Assembly: GCA_013420905.1 (NCBI GenBank) | Contig: JAAXNY010000008.1 | Coordinates: 2,728,001-2,792,000, forward strand | DNA length: 64,000 bases | Direction: 5' to 3' | From: Collybia mongolica | Lineage: Eukaryota; Basidiomycota; Agaricomycetes; Agaricales; Clitocybaceae | In this document: positions 24,970 through 35,951 of the stretch, in pieces | Layout of the letters: every line of letters begins with the position of its first letter | How positions within the stretch are numbered: the first letter of the stretch is position 1 | Notes under the pieces: model-generated | What the model saw: only the letters and a program-made list of their open reading frames with translations | What the model was told of the DNA's origin: nothing | Database searches by the model: none | Program-made: the position numbers and the translations under genes

Positions 24970-25316
24970 GTGTCCCTTCATCGCTCTCGAACATGGGCAT
25001 ACCACCCCGGAGACTCAAAGAGAGTGTTCTCCAGTAGTTTGGTCTAGTGTAGGTGTCCTGTCAAATTTTTTCGGGCTTTGGGAGTGGTTTTTGCCATGGT
25101 GAACAAGACATTTTCATTTGTATTACTGTTTGATCATTCCGGCTACTGTTTCTCGACTGCTTCCACAGCCTGTATTCCTTAGCAAAATCATACATACATC
25201 CATTAATACTAGTCAATTAGATCCCGTAAAACTCCGGGGGGGTTGAGCAAGCAGATAAAATATAGAAATTGAATTTCAGACTCCCTGGGAGATTTCAGAC
25301 CAATTGGGCGTTATAG
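24970..25316 (-). repeat. Right terminal inverted repeat
   Basis: Reverse complement of 24181..24527; the outer 70 or so bases differ at only one position (C/T run) by eye. Confidence 0.88.
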
Positions 25317-25381
25317 TATCTTTTCGAGTTCAAGTATTTGTAGCAAGTAGCAAGATTGATATACACCAGAACCAATCATAA

Positions 25382-27779
25382 TCACCAACTGTTCGCCAAC
25401 AAATAAGCGAAATTCTTCATGTCAATAAGAGTTACATACCTGTATGCTTCAGAATGAAGGAAAATATCCTTGGATGCGGCACGGCCCCGAACAATTCCCA
25501 GTTCACACTCAGCGACTGCATTTCGGACATCCAACGAAAACGAATCAGGTCCGCATGCTAGATATGCAAACGTCATTAAACGAACTCGTGGATAATTCAG
25601 GGAACCTACTGGCAAGACCGACGGTTCCCCCCGCCGAACAAGCGTCCTTCACGAGCTGTGCCAAGTTCGGCCGTCCGATGTATGTCTCCATGCCCGACTT
25701 ACTTTCCTCTTTTGTGCTGGACGATGGGGAAGATGAACGAGACGTTCCAGTCACATAGATCGAGAGGGTCACTGAACCCTCAGGAACACTTTTGAACGCC
25801 GCGTCAAACACCGCCTCGTAGTACTCCACAGATTCTAAGACATGGCTTAAATCATTGGGGGTGGTGTATTTTCAATTGAAATTACCTGTCCCAGTGACCG
25901 CCCAGACAAAATGGACACGCTTGCACGGCATTCCCTCTCCGAAACCTTGAATGAGATCCAAAAGAAGAGGGACGGTAAAGCTGGCACCTGATATCGACCC
26001 ATCAGCAGAGTAACCAAAAATAAATGAGTGCCTGACGAACCTGAGCCGCCAGCCAACAATACAACCTGGTCGTAGACTCGTAGAGAACCATGGATTCCGC
26101 CATACGGGCCATCAAGTATGACGGGGGAAGAGATTGGTTTCTTGGCATATGAGGCTAATCGTCCAGTCATTCCGTCGCGTACACGAATGCAAAATTCGAT
26201 AGCACCGTTTTGTGAAAGTGTGGTGACAGTAAACGGGTGCGACGTCAGAGCGTGAGCTCCCATGTCCAGGAATCGGACGAAGTAATGCTGGCCGGGAGCC
26301 CATTTCAATTGGGTTGGAATACGGACTCGGACCATTCTATCAGGGAGGTTCTCGAAAGATGCGGTGTGCCGCAGGCCGTTTCTGAATAACATGAGTCCAA
26401 ATCGAGCGCACCAAGCAAATCCATAGACGCCTGCCGATGCCCAAATATAATCCCTGTCACAAGATACGTTAGGTACACCCAAGCCAGTACGTGCTAACCT
26501 ACCAAGAAGTAAGGCGGAAATTGCAGTGAAGGAACAAGAAACCCATGAAGACCATTGAAGCACTTTGATTTGCAATATTAGCCTGATGTCTGAACCAAAA
26601 CGAAATCGTTGGGCCTACAGGAAGTGGATTCTGGAGATAAAAACGCGTGAGACGTTGCATGGTTTTCCAGGAAGACGGTATCTCACTTTTTAAAAGTTTC
26701 GTAGTAACGACTCCTGGACACCGGACTTCATTAGTAACCAGAATTATATATGTTGGGATCGCTTCCTCTACCTTATAGGACCCCACGACATAAGGATTAG
26801 CCATGTCTGAAAGAAAATTTTCAGAATGATGATATCGACTTAAGGCCTTAGTGAAGATACAAACCTGGGGGATTAGGGCAGCGATCCCCGTCCAATAGTA
26901 CGACTTAGTGCTATATACCACTTCCATCGTACCATTCCTTATGTTGTGTACAATGAAAGGGAACGTATGAACCAGGGAGGTAATATCTAAGAGGCTGTTA
27001 GGATACGAACGTTAGGGATGGGCGTAGGAAATCAGCTCACACATAATCCAAGCAGTCCAACGATGGAACACTTGGAGTTTTTCGTGAGGGGTACCAGTAA
27101 GCAGTCCAATCAAGTTAAATTTCGTGGAGAAGGCACTTATATTATCATCAGCGGGGTCATGCTGGTACGTTGCAGCATCGCACTTACAACATGAATGGGA
27201 GTATCCCCATTGAAATCCACCCAGCACGGGTGCCTAGAGGTGGACTATTTCCCATTGCAAGCACTGGCCAGTAGTAAGGGTGGACAGCAAAAGTAAACGC
27301 TGTAGAGTATATAAATATATAAACCTGGTGCATAGTGAGGGAAACGCACCCATAAAAAATACGATCATGGCGGCTACTATCACCATGGGACCTAGAGGAG
27401 GGGAATACCAACCGAACAAGGAAATGTGGTACTGTCGAGAGCTGAAATATCTGAACAGGCCCGCGGTTCTGTCCGTCAAAGTGATCGACGCGTTTGTCGG
27501 CCGGCTGTTCGAGTAATCAAGATTAGCAAGCGGATGACGCAACGAAAGTGACAAGGATTTACTTCGACTTAGAAGATCGGCGGAGAGAAAATATGTTGAT
27601 GACAGTAAACAGGAATATCGCGACACAGAAGAAGTAGACACTGCCGAGTCCATAATCCCAGTCTGCGGTGTACCACTATTCGGCGATTAGCATACAGCAT
27701 ACCCTTTCGGCCTTGGAAGACTGACATTTCTGAAGCGTGTTTTGATTAGCCAGTTTTGGTAATCTGTAAGCTCCCCCAT
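25382..27779 (-). CDS. Ferric-chelate reductase (FRE/NOX-type membrane flavocytochrome)
   Basis: Fourteen exons rebuilt, totalling 1677 nt (558 residues) with all phases consistent: 27726..27779, 27563..27675, 27350..27504, 27188..27299, 27041..27135, 26865..26986, 26772..26806, 26687..26725, 26503..26589, 26041..26453, 25886..25987, 25610..25834, 25440..25557, 25382..25388. The N-terminal half holds several transmembrane helices with the ferric-reductase signature LIGLLTGTPHEKLQVFHRW and haem-ligand-type His in LHCNFRLTSW. The C-terminal half has the FAD-binding motif HPFTV, the NAD(P)H-side motif LLAGGSG and ends EAYSW. Such enzymes reduce extracellular Fe3+ or Cu2+ using cytosolic NAD(P)H before uptake. 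The last exon is only 7 nt. The exon 1 intron (donor GTCAGT, about 50 nt) is inferred from phase. Confidence 0.92.
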
Positions 27780-28638
27780 GGAATGGCTGTGCCGACTAGA
27801 GTGCCAGAGAAAAGGACGTGCGAGCCCGATAAGGCCCATGGTCAACAATTAGCAGAAGGGAGAGGGAGGTGAGCTCTCCGAATCCGTAAGAGCGCCCTCC
27901 TTTTTATTGCAAACGCTTGAGAGTTCTCGGAGGCTAGGATGTCACAGTATCATCTGGAAATCCCAATTCGCCATTTGATCAAGGCAAGGGATCGAGATTT
28001 GGCGTATGCGACGTCAGGGAAACCAAAGATTAGGGATAAGTCTGCAAATCGAGGGCTGCAAGGGGCAAAAGCCAAAGTTGGAAGAAAAAAAATCTGTTTT
28101 GTAAAGAAATTTGTCCCCGTGTGCAACCCAAGCTCAACCACTTGGGAGTAACGATTCCATTCGTAAATCCCACGCGAGAAGGAAGCTTTTTAGATGTGAA
28201 TGTTGCTTGGCCTGGCCTCCACGGTGGATACAGAGGAAAGCCAAGCTTATGGGAAGGTGCTGTTCTCGATCGATCTTGTGAGATGTAAAAATCCGTGCTG
28301 GAACTTTCCTGTTTTACTGTTACAGAACGGGGAAAGCTTGTATGGATTTTCTGGTATGTATTCGCCCAACAGCGATTTTGCGCAAGTGCGCACCCACGCT
28401 CGTGATGATTGGAGTTCGTACTGGTGAACGTTGAAAGAGCAAAGCCACGAGGCTGGGATGGAAATCCGATGTTTGTCCAGGTTATTCCGAAGTGGCATGC
28501 AAAACTCGCGATCGAAGGTCTATTTAAATTGGGAAACCGGTGTGGATTAATATGAATATCTATAAATGAGTAGGTTTTAATGAACTGGGAACGGATGGAC
28601 TGGGTTAACATATGACATGACGAAAAGAATCAAAGAGA
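27780..28638. other. Intergenic region upstream of the ferric reductase
   Basis: An open frame at 28030..28611 (minus, 193 codons) has no recognisable domain and an odd composition; I do not call it a gene. No clear metal-response element could be identified by eye. Confidence 0.35.
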
Positions 28639-30660
28639 TCAAAGCAGGGCCCTCTCTGGCCAACCCATTTGCGCAACTCCTTTCCACAGGCCACTGGCCT
28701 TCCATCCTTTAACACCGCCTATCACATAATGTGCTTTCACTCCTCTGTTCCTGAGTATACTTGACGCCAGCCTGGCGATATTTCCATCATGCGAGACGAG
28801 CAGCACGGTTTTGTTGTCTAACGCGGTGCCAAATCGTGAATCTGAAGGCCCAAGGCTATTGGAAAGGACGTTGAAAAGTTCGGTGAGTGTCGCAGTATCT
28901 TTGTATGGATTTGGCCGAACCGCATCCCCCACTTCGAGGTTATGAGACCCACGAATATGAGATGATCTGAAATCGGCGGCGTCACGGAAATCCAGGAGAA
29001 CAGTGCTTCCGGGACTGCCATTTGGATTTAGAGGTGACGATGCGAGAAGGTGGGTGACCTGTTCTGGCGTAAGCTCCCAATCGACGTTGTATCTGTTTTG
29101 TACGTCAGATTCCGGAGATTTTCTGAAGTAGTAGGAGTGGGTTCTTACGGGTAAAGGTCGGTTGTGAATAGTTCTTCGTTGGTGATGGGAATGAAGTATG
29201 ATGGTCCGAGTTTCGTAAAGTATTCCGCTATATATTGGAAAGGCTGATCACAACATATGAAAACGCCTGTTGTGTAAGATATTTAGAAAGTCTAATAGGC
29301 AACAAAAAAACAGCACGTACATGGTATCTCGCCATTCTCATTCCTCAGGGCATCCAGTGCACCGAGGTCTTTCTGTTTCTTCAAGAAATTGAGAAGACCA
29401 ACTAGTGCGAGCCCGGAACTGGGTCCGACAAGCAATCCATTTCTACAAAGCTCCAGGCTCTTCTCGTACGAGACAAAGGACCCGACTTCTTCCATGAAAT
29501 CCATGGATTCTCGCCAAGGAAACTCGACGGGAATCAAAAGATTCAAAGAACGAGGACCTGGGACCCTGTCATTCGGAGCGGTCAGGACGCTGAAAGAACG
29601 TCAACACATGATCGCGTTCAAGACCTGAAAAACGCCGTACCCAAGACCGGTGATTGATGGTTTGACTTTCTTGAGGTACAGGCTTGTCCCCGTCATTGTT
29701 CCTGGACATCAATTGATATGAATTGTGGATGCGTTACAGCGCTCACTCACCAGCAGTACCAATGGAAGCGGCAAACACCGAAATGCCAGGAAGTTGAGAG
29801 ATGATCTGCGGTCCGGTCCAACGCATGTGGGCTTGATAGTTCTTTACGTGGTTATCAGATAGGGCTTAGCTTCGGTAAAACCAAATTCACCTCAAGGTTG
29901 GAGTACTGGTCAGGATTGAATGTGCCTGGTTTCTTCCCATCCTCGTTGGCGACAAAAATGCCACCGTTCGGATCTAGGTGTTCCGGTTGGACTGGACCGC
30001 CGAATAACGTCCTGAAAGGACATTTAGGATCGGATAACCAGACAAGGGGGTTTAGGCGCACAAATCAAGACCCTACGAAAATCATATCAGGCATATATGC
30101 ATTCGTATACGAGGAAACTCTTACGAAGAAACGAAGTAATTGTAGCTTCAGTTCGGAGGTCTTGTTCGAAACATAGGCCTTCACATTAGGAATCCCGAGG
30201 ATATGGGATATAATACCAAGGGATATAACAGTGCTTCCTGACGAGTACTCGATAATAGTGTGAGTGTCTTTCGTAATTTTCCCGTTCTCTTGTGCTCTTT
30301 GTATCATATTGAGTGCTTCAAAGCGTAAGGCCAGAGCAAAGAAAAGTCGTTGGGCGTCCAACGTACCTGGAAGGGACTTGACGTTGGTCGCTGGAAGATG
30401 ACTCATGAGCTTCGCATAAATCCTAACGCCGTCTTAGCGTCCATTAGCGTGAGTGCGCAATTACTTTCGTCGAAAGATCTTACCATCGCGAAAAGGATTT
30501 AACCGTGACGGAAGTTCGACGAGCTATTAAATATCGATGAGGTAGTGCGTTGAGGAGCTCAGATCTAACTTACTGGGACAGGGATATTCTTGTCTGGATC
30601 ATAAAAGTCTTTCAAGCCGTCCTCTCCAGAAAATACGTTGAGTTTAGTGTCCACAGGCAT
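28639..30660 (-). CDS. Cysteine-synthase-like PLP enzyme fused to a rhodanese domain
   Basis: About eleven short exons. The start at 30660 gives MPVDTKLNVFSGEDG, then LVELPSRLNPFR and RIYAKLMSHLPATNVKSLPA, whose Lys is the likely PLP Schiff-base residue. IIEYSSGSTVISLGI matches the substrate/PLP loop of the fold-type II family. Later exons give GGPVQPEHLDPNGG, MRWTGPQII, SIGTAGTMTGTSLYLK (phosphate loop), NGLLVGPSSGLAL and CCDQPFQYI. The last part is a rhodanese domain (VLLDFRDAADF..SHIRG, VLLVSHDGNIARLAS, GGVKGWKASG) ending WPERALL. Fungal relatives pair a cysteine synthase/cystathionine-synthase fold with rhodanese. Oddity: the rhodanese active-site loop has Ser where the catalytic Cys normally sits, so sulfurtransferase activity is doubtful. 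Exact splice sites are inferred only from phase and homology. Confidence 0.85.
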
Positions 30661-31272
30661 AGATAAAAAATGATATAGGTGGATGAGTCCAGCGAGGTGT
30701 GGGTGAGGGAAACGAGCGGCCTGTATGCACAGAGATTTATATCCTGCCAATGACCTGGAGCACTGTGACAAAATCACGCCAATATTCGCAGGACAAATCC
30801 TAAAAATCCGAATGAAGGTTGACGCGATGTAGAATATTTGACGCGTAGGCGAGATTTGCACACATGTTGTTCTCATTGTTGTCGTATGTGCGATGCAACC
30901 ACCGCGGTTAGCGGTACCCGAACCAACAAAACATACTGGCTTTGAGATCTTTGAGAACCTTTGTGGTTGAAGATCAAGAAGTGGAAAGTCGGACCCCGGA
31001 AACCCCCGATCTATTCCCCACCAAAGAGTTAAAATTGAACTCCGACGTGGGTTCACCTACATTTTATCGTCTTCATTTTCGTTTTCATCAGAAGGAGAAA
31101 CCATAGCCACGCGAGACACATGATATAAACTTGTGTGCGCCAGGATGGAACTGCTGGAAAACCTACACGCGAACCGGAAGAGATCGAACGCGTCGCGACC
31201 ACAGATTGAACCAACGCCACAAGTTCAATACCAGCGCCAGCCTCGTCGTTTTAGCTAAGAAAATCCGCGACA
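30661..31272. promoter_or_regulatory. Divergent promoter region (PLP enzyme / MFS transporter)
   Basis: 612 bp separate the start codons of the minus-strand PLP-rhodanese gene and the plus-strand transporter gene. This head-to-head layout could allow co-regulation. No specific binding site is claimed. Confidence 0.5.
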
Positions 31273-33579
31273 ATGGCTGCTCCGAATGGGCCTGAAGGTG
31301 GTCCTCGAAATGACTTGACTGACCAAACAAACTACCTCCCGAGGAGAAAAATAATATCTGTACGTCATGTTGTTGTTGACATTGGATCAGAACGTAACAG
31401 GTGTTCATTCGTGTTATTTTACCAAGGTATTCCTCGCATGTGCCTCCGTTGGAACGGTCGGGCTCCTGGACGAGACAATGATAGCTGTGTCTCTTCCTAT
31501 CATTGGGTCAGAGTTGAACGCAAGCAGTCAAGTTAGTTGGTTTGCAACTTCCTATTTCGTGTCAGTTCTACACCCTGGTTTATGTAGGAAAACTCGAACT
31601 AACTTGAAGTTATCATTTCTCTAGGACAAGTACTGCATGTCAAATGCTCTACGGAAGACTATCCGACATATGGTCTCGGAAAACCGTTCTCTTCGTCTTG
31701 ATGTTTATCTTCTTCGTCGGGAATCTCGGATCCTCACTCTCGCAAACGTTCTTCCAACTTGTGGTATTTAGAGCGGTATGCCTGACGTATCTATCACAGT
31801 GCCAAGTCTGACGCGCCTAAGATCACCGGAACAGGCGGAGGGGGGTTGCCAACCATAGCCCAGGTGATCGTGTCAGATGTTATTTCCCTCCGACAGAGGG
31901 GGAAGTATCAAGGCATCCTTGTACGCCTTCGCATCATGCGATAACTCATCTTCCTAATGAATAAATCAGGGAATTTCTGTCGCGTTTGCGAATGGCGTCG
32001 GCCCTATTCTGGGGGGTTTATTATCTCAACATAGTACATGGTACGCACAACCGAAAACGTTAATACCAGGCGTTGACCATTGTTCAGGCGGTGGATATTC
32101 TGGCTCACCATGCCTCTCACCGTTATATCGGCCGTCTTGGTATGGTTCTTTATGCCCCTCAAACCCACGGAAGGGGATTGGAAACGGTATGGAGATCTAA
32201 GTTAGTGTTTGCTTCTTTGACTCACCTCTGTTAGAAAAATTTCTTTAATTGATTATGTGGGAGCACTTCTGATTTTATCAGGATCTACTCTGTTAATTGT
32301 AAGTTGGTTTGATTATCAAATAGTGACATTTATTCACCGATTTTACTAGTTGTCCCTTACGTGGGCTGGAGGGTCGTACTCTTGGAGTAGTACGCATGTC
32401 CTTGTCACACTCATACTTGGCATGGCAATATTCATCGCCTTCGTTTTATGGGAATGGAAGGGCCCACGTGTGCCATTATTGGCTCGTGAGTGGGCGAGTG
32501 CACCTTATCTTGTCTTGCATCCAACATATTACAGTTAGTGTTTTCCGAGAGCGCGTAGTCATCGGGGCAGCGATCACTCAGTGGATCAACGGATTCCTCA
32601 CTATGGTACAAGTCTTTTATCTGCCGACATTTTACCAGACTGCATACGGGTATTCACCGGTCAAGAGTGGGTTGCTTCTCCTTCCCCTGACGGTAGTGCA
32701 GAGTCTGTCTTCATTTCTCTTGGTTTTCCTTGGCTCATCTGTACCATAGCTTTTACATCAACGGCTTCTGGAGCACTGGTGACGTGGAAAGGGCGGTATC
32801 GAGTAAGTCATTCCATAGGTTATCTCTTCGCCAGCTGACGCGGAATCTTCAGGAGCTCATTCTCTCGGGATGGGCCATGTGGGCGGTAGGATTGGGCCTT
32901 CTGGGCACTCTTGACGAGAACTCAAGTTTGAGTAAACAAATCGGTTATTCAATCTTGACTGGTGTAGGCGTCGGCCAGACTTTTCAACCATCTCTGGTAG
33001 CAATCCAAGGCGCTTTGGACCGCAAAGACATGGCCACAGTCACGGCTATGCGAAGGTATGTGTGTTTTCACTGAACCCCCAATTTTTTCCCCTCATGGCC
33101 GCGTCTATTAGCTTTGTTCGTAACCTGGGGGGGAGCCTGGGTTTGGCGATCACCGGCACAATAGTGTAAGTGGAATGTCTGTCGTCGGCACCGAAACTGA
33201 TTTCCTGTACAGGAACAACGTGTTATCATCTTACCTATCGCAGTCAGACGTCGACAAAGATCAGCGAATGGCCATTCTCGATCATCCGGAGCTGGCCCGC
33301 ACTCTCGCTCCCGAGGTCTACGCTGCCGTCCTACGGGGATACCGCAAGGGTTTTCGCATTGTGTTCCTGCTCCTTGCAGGTTTAGCCGTATTCGCATTCC
33401 TGACAGCATTTTTCCTCATGCCACATCGCGACCTAGATCGCCCTGATGACAAGGCACTGAAACAACAGGGAAGAGAGTTTGTAGCTCAGTTGAAGGCGAG
33501 AAAAGCAGCGGGGTCGGGTGAAGAGAAGCGAGAGTCGCCAACAGATACCATGCAGTATCCGCGCGGTCGGATACTGTGA
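31273..33579 (+). CDS. MFS drug/metabolite exporter, 14-helix DHA type
   Basis: Thirteen exons (31273..31359, 31427..31560, 31625..31775, 31822..31920, 31970..32040, 32088..32186, 32235..32298, 32350..32485, 32535..32702, 32750..32802, 32853..33055, 33112..33165, 33213..33579) total 1686 nt, 561 residues. Landmarks of the family: LDETMIAVSLPIIGSEL with SQVSWFATSYFV (helices 1-2), LYGRLSDIWSRKTVLF (motif A), GTGGGGLPTIAQVIVSD, GVGPILGG (antiporter motif C) and WRWIFWLTMPL. The soluble tail is rich in charged residues. Such proton antiporters export toxins or secondary metabolites across the plasma membrane. The substrate is unknown; a role linked to the neighbouring ferric reductase or PLP enzyme is only inference. 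Confidence 0.93.
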
Positions 33580-33824
33580 CTGTTTAGTCTTGGTATTGTT
33601 GCGGTACTTCAATGGAAACGAGGAGAGATTCAATTTCACGGTCACAATAGAAGCCCCGATAGCGATAATAACATCGTCACACCCCTTGGATCCCAGAAAC
33701 TACCGAATTGAGCAGAAAAAAAATTTAACCAAGATTTGGACGCTTACACGGATGTCTCTGGAGGATTTAAAAACGCATGATCAGTGCCAAAGTTTGATAA
33801 CTTATCGCCAAGGTTCACTCGGCA

Positions 33825-34842
33825 ATGCAGCTCTCGTATCGCAATAGCCAGGTGTATGCCCCACGCTCGAATCCCACTATTGAGGATGACCTTCATGAGG
33901 CCACTCTAGTGCATGAATATGACTTGAACAGTATACTCACAGCACCCAACCAACCGCTGAAGACAGAACTAGTCGCACTCGAGCCCTTGATAGTGAGTTC
34001 TGTGCCTTATAGAAAAATTTGTTTGTTAACGCCAGGGCAGCCAGTCTTGCACGCAGAAAGCTTATTCCAAGCATTGTCTGCCGCTCCGGATAAGTCCAAT
34101 CCTGATATCTGGTTTTACCCTTTCCCAAAAGGGCGGCCACACGGTAAGAAAATGCAGTTCCGTGATGGAGAAAATATCTGGATAAGGCTTGCAGAAACGA
34201 AATCAGAGACCTTGATCTATATGGAGAAGCAACGGCGGCGCCCCAATGTCCTCACCTTCGCCATCATGGACCTAAAAAGTGGCGATTTGGCCGGGATTGT
34301 CGCGTATGTCTGGGCCTCTGCTTGTGGCCGATATAGTTTTTTTTTGAAATTTGGTGTACAGGCTTGGATGTGATCCTTTGCAGGCAACGTTGGACGTAAA
34401 ATTCCTCGGCATCAAGATCATTCCGAGGTTCAGGTCGTCCTACGTGTTTACTCATGCGAGCTACTTGCTTCTTTCGTACGCTCTCGATCCCAAGACGGAA
34501 GGGGGGCTTGGTGTCGTACGCGTAGGATGGAGGACACCGCCTGTGAATATACAGAGCCAGAGAGCGGCGGAAAAACTTGGCTTTTCAAGAGAGGGAGTCA
34601 TGAGGTTCGTGCTTTTACAATTCAGATGGTAGGCCTTGGGGGATTGACGCGTTTCAAGATGCTACGAAGTGTTCCAAGACGTTGGTGAAGCCAGTCCGTA
34701 CCAGGATACTAGTCGTATTCCGGATGGCACAGGGAGGGTGACGGAAGATGGAATCGTTTATTCGATGACCTGCTTTGACTGGTTGACAGGGGGAAAACGC
34801 GAGGCTCTCGAAGGCAAGCTCAGTATAAAGAAACCGCAGTAG
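33825..34842 (+). CDS. GNAT-family acetyltransferase (RimJ/RimL-like)
   Basis: Three exons (33825..34303, 34362..34604, 34659..34842) total 906 nt, 301 residues. The N-terminal part has HAESLFQALSAAPDKSNPDIW and FAIMDLKSGDLAGIVA. The second exon holds IIPRFRSSYVFTHASYLLL, then GGLGVVRVGWRTPPVN and SQRAAEKLGFSREGVMR, the acetyl-CoA-binding and C-terminal pattern of RimJ/RimL-type GNATs that are common in fungi. The third exon, found only through phase, ends LSIKKPQ. The acceptor substrate is unknown. The gene lies 245 bp downstream of the transporter gene on the same strand and converges on the DJ-1/PfpI gene. Confidence 0.85.
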
Positions 34843-35184
34843 TAAGTAGGTCCATGATTGACTCTCTACAACCACGATGTCCCAAGTGAAGTGATCGCAT
34901 GATTCTGGTCTAGCGACGGCAAGCAAGTGAGGTGGATGGTGTGGCGAACGCGAAGATGCCACGACGGTGCTTTAGCTAAACAAGTACATGGGTGGGAGGC
35001 GGTGGCAATGGGCTTGAAGGCACAAGTTGAACCAGCGGCAGAGTCCGACAAGACTTAAAATAGCATGGGTGGCTGTGCCTCCGTCGTGCCGTCGAGCTGA
35101 ATAATCCGGTATGTAACGTGTATAGTATACACTATTGAATGGACTGTGGTAGAGCGGTATCGAATTCTATATGGACATCTATGA
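34843..35184. other. Convergent 3' spacer
   Basis: 342 bp between the GNAT gene (plus) and the DJ-1/PfpI gene (minus). Probably both 3' UTRs; no feature recognised. Confidence 0.45.
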
Positions 35185-35951
35185 TTATTTGGAGTCTTTC
35201 AAACCGTACTTTTCCGCGAAGGGGTCCCAGTTGGGATCCATATGCCTATCGTACTCAAGGATATCCGCGATGGTCTCCGCAATCTTATCTCCGTACACCG
35301 CATCAATGAACGCAAATGTCACATCTATGCCGGCGCTGACCCCGGAAGACGTATAAATATTTCCGTCCACCACCCACCTCGCGTGAGCAACCCAAGTGAC
35401 CTCGTGCCTCAGTTCGATATTCGGAACCCACTGTCTCTTGTTCGTCGTAGCCCTCTTTCCGTCCAAAACTCCGGCGCGCGCAGCAATGCCCGCGCCGGTG
35501 CAGACGGTGATAAGGTATTGCAAAGACGGGTAAACTTTCTTCACGAAGTCTATAGATGACTGGATTCCAGGATCGCTCGTGCCGATTCCTCCTGGAATGA
35601 TGAGGACATCCATGGGAGGAGCGTTAGAGAAGGTGTGTGTCGGGACAACGGTTTGAGCAAACTTGGAGCCGTGAGGGTTTGGTACAGGTGGTTTGGTGGT
35701 AACGGGATCCATGGTTTCTGCAATGATGTTAAGATTTAAGGGACGAAGGAGGGAGAGTGTGTTGAGTGCATCTAGAGGGCCGAATACATCGAGCGCTTGG
35801 AATCCAGGATATAAAACGATTCCGAAATTCAGCGGCGCTTTCGATGAATCTTCAATGCCGTATAAGCTAGGAGGGTGGGTAGATATAAAGCGACCACATT
35901 ACCACTTGGCGACCCTCCTGTATTCTTCGCTTCTGTGTTGTTTCCAGACAT
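35185..35951 (-). CDS. DJ-1/PfpI superfamily protein
   Basis: Two exons, 35903..35951 and 35185..35849 (714 nt, 237 residues). The short first exon encodes MSGNNTEAKNTGGSPS. The main part starts FGIVLYPGFQALDVFGPLDA, typical of the ThiJ/DJ-1/PfpI fold. It contains DVLIIPGGIGTSD, the nucleophile elbow LITVCTGAGIAARAGVLDGK with the conserved Cys, RATTNK, and VDGNIYTSSGVSAGIDV. This subgroup is related to isocyanide hydratase and glutamine-amidotransferase-like proteins. The reaction cannot be fixed from sequence. Probably cytosolic; no signal peptide or membrane segment. Confidence 0.88.

Larger units (their letters stand above)
24181..25316. mobile_element. Non-autonomous long-TIR DNA transposon, pogo/Tc1-mariner-like
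   Basis: A 1136-bp unit starts CTATAACGCCCAATTGGTCT and ends with the exact reverse complement. TA dinucleotides flank both ends (24179-24180, 25317-25318), as expected for a TA target duplication. Its inverted repeats are about 347 bp each and almost identical by eye. The roughly 440-bp middle carries a fragment encoding a helix-turn-helix start of a pogo/Fot-type transposase but no DDE catalytic region. It must therefore depend on a transposase supplied elsewhere. The close match between arms suggests recent origin or gene conversion between arms. Confidence 0.85.

Noticed and set aside
28030..28611. 193-codon open frame upstream of the ferric reductase
   Set aside because: No domain, signal peptide or homologue-like pattern; composition is like shadow frames of AT/GC-balanced intergenic DNA.
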